64,000 bases of DNA from Blasia pusilla (Eukaryota > Marchantiophyta > Marchantiopsida > Blasiales): assembly GCA_050084515.1 (NCBI GenBank), contig CM114274.1, forward strand, positions 28,458,001-28,522,000, given 5' to 3'. Shown piece by piece: positions 57,413 to 64,000 of the stretch (positions are counted from its first letter, which is position 1; the number at the start of each line of letters is the position of its first letter). A model generated the notes under the pieces. That model searched no databases and had not been told where the DNA came from. It saw only the letters and a list, made by a program, of their open reading frames with translations. The translations under genes were made by a program, and so were the position numbers.

Positions 57413-58852
57413 TCCTGGCCCATGAACTGCCATCTGTGAATGAATGGAAATCTAGAGTTGGCCTTGATTCTGGAAATGGCATGCATTTCGGCCGTCTTTC
57501 CATCTAGTACCCATATTTGACGCAACAAATTTTGTAAGCATTTAGGATCAGCGAGAAATGCAACATTTTCCCAAAGTTTTTTCTCCTCAGCAGCCGTGAT
57601 CTCGCCTTGCCCAAGGATTCCAAGCAATTGTTCAAAAAATTTTGATGTTGTTGTTAACTTGATCACTCCGGGCTTTGATCCCAGAGAGTTTCTTTAGATC
57701 TCGGCCACTTTCTTTGCCACATCCTCTCCTTGATGTGTCTCTGAATTGCACCAGTCACAGGATGAGTATGGGAGCCAACATGAACTGCTAGCCTTGTGTA
57801 CTCTGAGGTAGAACTGAAGTCGTGGACAATGAAAAATATGTATGTAGGATACGCTCCAACGTAGAAAGGGGATGCCTGACAATGAGAACATCGATGGCCT
57901 CCCAACGGTGTGGTCGCACCGACCTCATATGGAGTTTCTGCATTCTTGGGGGGGAATTGCGACGTATTGACTCGCTCGTTCCGCTCTAGATACGGGCATG
58001 ATGGACGTCTACACTCCAAGGCTCCAATGCATAAGCGGCGGGAGAAAATCCAAGGACCATCTAGAATTAAAGCACTAGTCCATTGAAGCCTGCACCATCG
58101 ATGACAATCAAACTTTCTGTCCATACCCTTCAAGCGTCCTCCATCTTTCTTTTGAGCAAGAGCAGCAAGTGGAGGCAACTCAAAAATGCAATTACCATCA
58201 TACGTGGGCGGTAGCTTGTTGAAAAGAATGTGCTTGAACATTTTAAAGGGAAGAGACGATAGCAAACTATTGCTTGATACTCACAAGAGGAACGAGTAGG
58301 CGGATAGAGGGCCCGGTTGATGTCCGACAGATCCACTAAGGTTGACGACATCCGGAATGTCTTCAGGAAGTACAACATTGTTACGAACGTGTGAAGTTGG
58401 AGTCTATGCCGGATCTACTAAGCTAGGAGTTGCAAACGTAGAGCTCGGTGCACTAGGAAATTCGCGACCGTCTATTTGGGAAACAGAGGAATTCAGAGGC
58501 AAGCCGAAAACTTTGTATTGACCATTTGCTAGAGGTAGGAGATTCCATACTTTATGGTTTGCAATCATTGGCTAGACTGTCTCACCTATTATGTCCTCCG
58601 TACTGTCCACCCTAATATCCTTGGACACAAAGATGGTTCCAATTTGGAGAAGAAATCGAACAGAGAGAAAATTTTCATCCACTGGTATGAAAGACTCACG
58701 AGCTTGCGATCGAGCTATTTCTGATTGAGGAAGGGCCGCTAGATGACTACCACAAGTGAGCTTCATATAATTATCCATTCCTAGAAGATTCCACCGGGAC
58801 AAGACTGAGATTAAGAATAAGAATGAGAATGGGAATGAAAATGAGAATGTTT

Positions 58853-58860
58853 AATTTATA
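58853..58860 (-). promoter_or_regulatory. TATA box of MULE-3 transposase gene
   Basis: Minus strand TATAAATT about 75 bases above the ATG at 58778, equivalent to 34168-34175, with a GAATGAGAAT microsatellite between. Confidence 0.6.
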
Positions 58861-58934
58861 GTGAATAGTGACAGAATTTGATTGACAAGATGTTGTTTGG
58901 TAGGTGAGATTGTCTAACGGAATGGATTCAATCC

Positions 58935-59790
58935 TATTGGAATCTGTCGGAGTCCGATGGGTTGCAGAATTTGGGAATCAGACACGTGGGTTGCGAAGCT
59001 CGGAGTTCCATTTTGTGTTAGTGTCCCAATGCGAGTTGCAACTCGTCGGAGTCCATTGGGTTGGTACCCCACCCCCTTCTTGTCCGACCAATGTGATTTG
59101 AATCGAGATTGCTAGCATCAAACACGAGACATCGGATGGATTTGCTATGGCAACCCATTCGGGACTGTTACGGGATCCAAAGGTACCTAACCTTGCTTTC
59201 CCTTTTGCATCTCGCGTCGATTTCTCTTATTCAACTAACCGTGCAAACCGTGAGTGCAATTTTGCCGTATGTTGGGAAGTGTCCAACTCCGGGTAGACCT
59301 TGTAACCTGTCAGAGGGCAACGGGTTGCCTCGGAACTATGCTTTGTTGCATTGTTACCCGAGGGAGAGAAAAGCGTGCAACCTGTCGATATCCGACCAAT
59401 GATTTGGGTACCTCTCCTTGTAACCCCAAGATGAGGGAAGCGTGCAACCCGTTGCGCGGGTAACGCCAACATGAAGGAAGCGTGCAACCCGTCGGCCTCC
59501 GATGGGTTGCGCGGGTACCTCGCCTTGTTATCCCAAGATGAGGGAAGCGTGCAATCGCCCGGTCTCCGACAAGTTGCGCGGGTACCTCGCGTTGTTACCC
59601 CAAGATGGGGGAGGCGTACAACCTGTCGATCTCTGACGGGTTGCCAGGGTAGCTTGGCTTGTTACCCGAGGAGGACAGATGCGTGCAACCCATGGATCTT
59701 GGACAAGTTTCCTGGGCAACTCGCCCTGCATCCCCAAGACGTGGGAAGTTTGCAACCCATCGGAGACCATCGGGTTGGTCGGGTTTCCAC
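58935..59790. repeat. promoter palindrome array (MULE-3)
   Basis: About ten degraded palindromes including CAACTCGTCGGAGTCCATTG near 59038, CAACCCGTCGGCCTCCGATG near 59486 and CAACCTGTCGATCTCTGACG near 59620, in the same tandem setting as the other copies. Confidence 0.83.
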
Positions 59791-59869
59791 GTCCAAAGTT
59801 CCATAACGGCCAATACGTCGCTGTCGATACGACGGTGCGACCCAACGGTCAACTCAACAGCTCGAAAAG

Positions 59870-59877
59870 TATAAATA
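59870..59877 (+). promoter_or_regulatory. TATA box of MULE-3 methyltransferase gene
   Basis: TATAAATA in the setting CGAAAAGTATAAATAGCCGAGG, 225 bases above the ATG at 60102. Confidence 0.68.
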
Positions 59878-60101
59878 GCCGAGGTTTCGCTCATTTCCAT
59901 TTTTTGTTTCACGATTTCATGTGCTCTTCCGCGCAGCAGCTGACTAGATACTAAGGGGAGTGAGGAGGATGAGGGCACTTCATCACGAAACGCAAAGAGA
60001 GTTGGGTCTAGGGTCACGGCAATTCATCGCGAGACCATTCGAGGGAATTTTTGTGCACAGAAAGAGACTAGGTTGTTGAGGAGGAAGCATTGACGGGAAC
60101 C

Positions 60102-63100
60102 ATGACGAGGAAAAAAATGCAAGCAAGCAAGGTAGGGAGCATCACTCCCAAGTCCATGAGGACTCCTGCGTCACCATCTCCAGGGCCTCATTTGGCCAAT
60201 GAGATAAGGCAGCAAGAGATAGAGGAGCGGGGAAGGGAAGCAGATATGCACAGGCAAGAGCTTCTTGCAAAACGTGTTCTGGAAGCGCTCGAAAAACAAA
60301 ACGCTGAGGTTGAGGCATCGCAGGCCTTGAAGAAAAGAGTCGCCGATGAGAAACGTGGGAAAAAGCGTCTAGACGCGTCAGGGAGGAGAGCAAAAGTGGC
60401 AAAAGCTCGAAGGGAAAAAGAGATTTCCATTAAAGAAAGCCGTGCCGTCCAATAGAGAGTGTTGAGATGCAAGAAATGTCCTCGATGAAGTCTGGGGACA
60501 CCATGAATATAAAATCGATGAGGAAATGGCCGAAGTTCAAGTGACGGATGATAAGGTCATGAGGACGGCAAGCGTGGAGATGGTGGACATCTCTGAAGAA
60601 GAAGGAGAACAATCTTCCTCGTCTTTGAGCCCGGCCGAAGAAATCGACCTTTATCGAATCGATGAGTTTCCTGTGGACTTGCCAAGTGCTGTCCCAGAGC
60701 AGTTGGCGGGCCAAGACACTGACCCAATCTTTGAGCGGGTAAGAAATCTTTGAGTTATGTGAAGGCCTGTGATGCAATTCATTGGCAAAACAGTGTAGTT
60801 TATTGACTTGGTCCCCATTGTGGCAGGTTGTTAAGCAGATGGCACTGATGGAGGGCCAAAAAGCCCCGAGAATTCCACTTTGCCGATTATGGACAATGGA
60901 GTACGTCCGCAAAATTCAGTTGGAGGAGGATATTGCAAAGGTGAAACAATCGGCAACAACAGCATCCTATGTTGACAGCTTACCTCCGTTCTATGTTCAA
61001 CCTTACGATGAACAAGGAATCCAAGCGCTGGTAACAGAAGAGGACTTGGAAGCGCTCAATACATTCTGGAGGATGAGAGATCATGAGTTCACAAGAGTGA
61101 TTGAGGGGACGCAATTTAGCTAGATGAGGAACCTTTACTTCTTCATCTTGGATGGAAACCACGGGTACATGGCGTGGACCCAGTCTGCAGAGGAGCGCTG
61201 AAACTCATTGGAGGCGCATTTTTGCGTTAAGGCAGTCGTGCTCCATCCATTTCCTAATCACATGGCAAAGGTGGAAATGGCAATGCATGCCATGAATATG
61301 TAAGTTTCCTCTTCCTTAAGTTTGATTGCTTTAACCCGTCGGTATGAGACGGATTGCATAATTGGAAAGCTTCAAGCAAATCGTCGGAGTCCGACGGGTT
61401 GCTTGGTGGCCAAGCATACCAAAGAAATCCGGGATACCGAAACCAGTCCATCATCGACGCGTGTAAAAATGAGTGCATGATTTATATGTTAAACTAGTGG
61501 TAGCAAATCATTGGACGCCTAAAAGCAACTTGTCGGAGTCCGACGAGTTGTTGGACTGTCCGCTTTTTTTGGGATGATTTTGGCCGAAATCAACTCGTCG
61601 GACTCCGACGGGTTGCATTTGCTCCAATGGGTAGGTGGTCGGAGTAGGAGAGCTTGCTTTTAGGCGTCCAATTCCAGCTTTACAAGGAATTGCGCAACCT
61701 GTCGGACTCCTACGGGTTTATATATGCAGTTTTTTTTGGGAAACCAGTCTCCGAATGGAAATCATTTTATAACACGTCGGAGTCCGACAGGTTGTTGCCA
61801 AGGACTAAAACGGATGGACTAGAAAATCACAAATCCGAGTGCAATCCCTCAGACTCCGATGGGTTGCAATTATGTCTCAAAATTTGCGTGAGTGTTGCAA
61901 TAAGTGTAATAGAAAAAAAGTGTTGTGACCCGTCCGACTCTGATGGGTTGGAATATTTTTCTCTGTGCTACCATTTCGACCACCAGGTGTTGCGACCAGT
62001 CGGAGTCCGACAGGTTGGAGGAACCTGATAGCTTGCAATAATTCTTAGTGTGTGTTTGGATGTGCAAGATTGTATCTGAGGAGAACGCCACCCACCACTG
62101 GATCCAAGATTGCGATAGGGTGAAAAAGGTGCTTACGACGCACCCGGAAGAGTACAAAGGGTTCTTGGGCGACGCTCTAGTAAATGAGATGTTGGCGAAG
62201 GGGGCTCAAATTAAAAAGAAGACTTGGGCAAATACATTCATTTCCCAAGATGCAGCCGTCATAATCCTTTTTTGGTCTAAGATCCAAGCCGCCAAGAAGA
62301 GCGCTTCATTGGAACAGGAGCGAAGGGAGAACGTGTCTGCATCTGAATGTGCAAAGTTTATCCAGGCTGCAGTATCTGCAGCTATGAAGTACACTGCAAG
62401 CAAGATGTAGTGATACATTGCCATTCTGAACTCTGAACTTGGCCCGGAATTGTACAAGGAGCTCAAGGCAATAATCAAGCGCCAGCGGAAGAGAGACAAA
62501 GATCCACATGAAGGATCGGCGAGAAAGTGTATCTGGACCGCATTCACAGATTTGCTTTGTCAGGAATTTCCAAGTTTAGGAGAATCTGACTTATGAAAAT
62601 CAGTCTCGAGGGCACAAAGGCCCAAAAGCGAGCGGCACACCATCCTCCGAGAGTTTATGATCCAATGATCTCCCATTGGCTGCGTGAATGGTCATTTTGG
62701 GACGCGTTGCGGCTTCTTGGGAAGTCCATGCTCGTGGGTCTTCAAGTGGAGTGAAGAAGATTGAGCCAGTTCCAGAGGAAGCAAACCTAGATCGTGCAGA
62801 AGATTTTGAACTATGGCTTGATGACATCTAAGACAAGCCCACGAAAAACCCAGGCTTCAAGATGATATTCAAGAATCACATCCTTCCTCAGGCAGACATG
62901 GATGAAGAAATTGACACCAAAAAAGGGATTTTGCAAAGAAGAAGCGGGATCTTCAGGGGCAAGTGGCCGATTCTTCTCGACAAAGAGCTGCCCACCGGAT
63001 GGTGTACACGTACCTCATCAATTGTAAGAATGCAGGTACCTGGCGAAAAAATACCAGTAGCGTGCAAATTGTGGGCTTCTCCGCCTGATGGAGAGGCATT

Positions 63101-64000
63101 TTCCATGTACGACATGGAGATGGCATATGGCATGTCCAACTGGGAGGTTGAAAATTGCCCAATCTGGTTGGACTTCAACTACCTTGAGGACATAACCGAA
63201 AAAAATCTACGCGTGGTTTATGATGCAGTGGTCGCAGGTAGGGACGACATTCCGAATTTCGTGCAACCTGAAGAATTTTTCAAAGGAGATGCGGAGGAGC
63301 AAGCCCTCGAGACAGCGGAGTTGGTGTCCAAGGTCGTCACCGCCAAGGACAAATCTACAAAGAGGTTTCCTCGGAATTCTTCGATCCCGAGGCTGACTCT
63401 TCCAGATAAGAGGCTGACACCTCGAGGTGAGAGGAAGAATTGTCCCGACGAGCGGGGCGAGAGGGCCGGACGAGGTCCTCCGCCAAGAAAACTCCAGTGG
63501 AGTCTAAGGTAACAGAGATCCCCACAAGCCGACCGCAAACTCGGGAGAAGCGAAAGCGGGAGGCGCCTAGTTCGTCCCACGGAGCAGATAAGGATGTGGA
63601 ATACACTCCATCATCCTTGAGAAGGCATAGAGAAAAAATGACCATGACAAATGTCCTCATTCACTTCACTTATCTTGTGGATGAGCTGCAAAGTTTAAGT
63701 TCCCAAGAGTCGACACCGGCCATCGACAAACTGACCATGGTGGGACAAAAACTTCAACAAAACGGGCAGGCTCCTTGGGTGGTCCATGGGGTGGTTGAGG
63801 AGGTGGTGGTGGATCTCCTCATCGCAAATTTGCCCTCTGGGTTTCGCTTGTGGGATAACAATCCATCTGACACTGTCCTAGATTGGAATGTCCCTCTTTC
63901 CTACGACCAAATCGCGCTCTTGTTTTCTTTTGCAGACGCTTATCTGATTGACAGGGGTTGTTTCTTGGTCTTGACCGGAGGGAGCGAGGACAAGCTCTTC
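60102..64000 (+). pseudogene. MULE-3 ParB-like / methyltransferase gene, cut by window end
   Basis: Exons match MULE-1: 60102-60738, 60827-61299 and from 62069. Exon 1 has the same coiled coil (EIRQQEIEERGREADMH). Exon 2 has IPLCRLWTMEYVRKIQ, SLPPFYVQPYD and LDGNHGYMAW, where the Arg of DGNHR is Gly. The exon 3 acceptor has changed from GCAG|G to GCAAG, moving the AG by one base. Motif IV reads IANLPSGFRLW (63827-63838). The last exon lies outside. Stops at 60452 and about 61122 (Trp to stop), a frameshift near 62510 and others show it is inactive, yet it supplies Gln, Leu and Trp codons where MULE-1 has stops. Confidence 0.84.
61325..62030. repeat. palindrome array in intron 2 (MULE-3)
   Basis: About ten palindromes, mostly with GGAGTCC or GGACTCC centre (for example 61380, 61530, 61592, 61695, 61770, 61845, 61925, 61990), fill the intron 61300-62068. 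Spacing is wider and less regular than in MULE-1, as expected after insertions and decay. Confidence 0.87.

Larger units (their letters stand above)
55725..58778 (-). pseudogene. MULE-3 transposase, 3' end replaced
   Basis: It starts at 58778 with MDNYMKLTCGSH and keeps the frame that MULE-1 has lost (ALPQSEIARSQARESFIPVDENFLSVRFLLQIG split over two views). The zinc region RRLCIGALECRRPSCPYLERN ... RCSHC ... HVGSHTHPV (about 58030-57760) is clear. The DDE region GWLTMGAHIYDH ... KTIFVCEVKAEDVG ... FMADNA (about 57310-57115) reads without the gap seen in MULE-1. A TA microsatellite at 57395-57412 interrupts it. Palindromes lie in the same intron. The SWIM part is gone because of the copia fragment. 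Confidence 0.85.
53871..64000. mobile_element. MULE-3, right end beyond the window
   Basis: The left terminus GAGGTGCGGTAAGAGG at 53871 is followed by the same subterminal sequence as MULE-1, a 3'-truncated transposase (58778-55725), the divergent promoter with palindromes and TATA boxes, and the methyltransferase gene from 60102 to the window end. A copia 3' fragment (54256-55724) replaces the region that holds the SWIM exon in MULE-1. The right terminus is not in view. Confidence 0.85.

Overview
The window looks like nuclear DNA of a land plant: one intact four-exon class III (secretory) peroxidase gene with GT-AG introns sits in a sea of plant-type transposable elements (Ty1/copia, Ty3/gypsy, hAT and a Mutator-like DNA transposon). 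I cannot place the species; nothing here is bacterial, organellar or rRNA/tRNA. About 50 kb of the 64 kb is mobile DNA, nearly all of it broken by stops and frameshifts.

Layout. 1-3042: the 5' half of a copia element (minus strand, cut by the window edge). 4429-6239: the peroxidase gene (minus), the only clearly functional host gene. 6240-11920: AT-rich sequence with no recognisable gene. 11921-20215: a Ty3/gypsy element (copy A, plus) that carries, between protease and reverse transcriptase, a DNA cytosine-5 methyltransferase domain, and after the integrase a PHD finger. 20216-27991: hAT remnant, several LTR copies of the gypsy family, an orphan PHD fragment. 27992-53574: a second gypsy/DNMT copy (minus) that has been split into three pieces by large DNA transposons. 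29869-42980, 44163-51820 and 53871-64000+: three copies of one large Mutator-like element (MULE).

The main discovery candidate is this MULE. Each copy has two divergent genes on either side of a shared promoter region: leftward, a transposase with a WRKY/GCM1-like zinc region, a DDE core and a SWIM zinc finger; rightward, a protein of about 1,200 residues with an N-terminal coiled coil, a ParB-like domain (DGNHR motif) and a C-terminal N4/N6-type DNA methyltransferase fold in the beta-class motif order. ParB-methyltransferase fusions are familiar from phages and bacterial mobile elements, so this appears to be a prokaryote-type module living in a eukaryotic transposon. Its methyltransferase motif IV reads DLPS/DLPT/NLPS rather than DPPY in all three copies. 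The promoter, the introns of both genes and the 3' flank, but not the recognised exons, carry arrays of a 25-bp palindrome (CAACCCGTCGG, three-base centre, complement) at roughly 52-69 bp spacing. A second gene plus noncoding motif arrays recalls the anti-silencing VANC system of Arabidopsis VANDAL MULEs.

The insertion history can be read. MULE-1 has a perfect 10-bp target duplication inside the gypsy copy; MULE-2 has one that decayed only by transitions; a third left end lies in the same copy. Joining the flanks restores the gypsy order gag - protease - DNMT - RT. A 1000-bp solo LTR later landed in MULE-1, a copia 3' end replaced part of the MULE-3 transposase, and MULE-2 lost its ParB region by internal deletion. 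Many stop codons correspond to C-to-T (or G-to-A) changes, as expected for methylated DNA.
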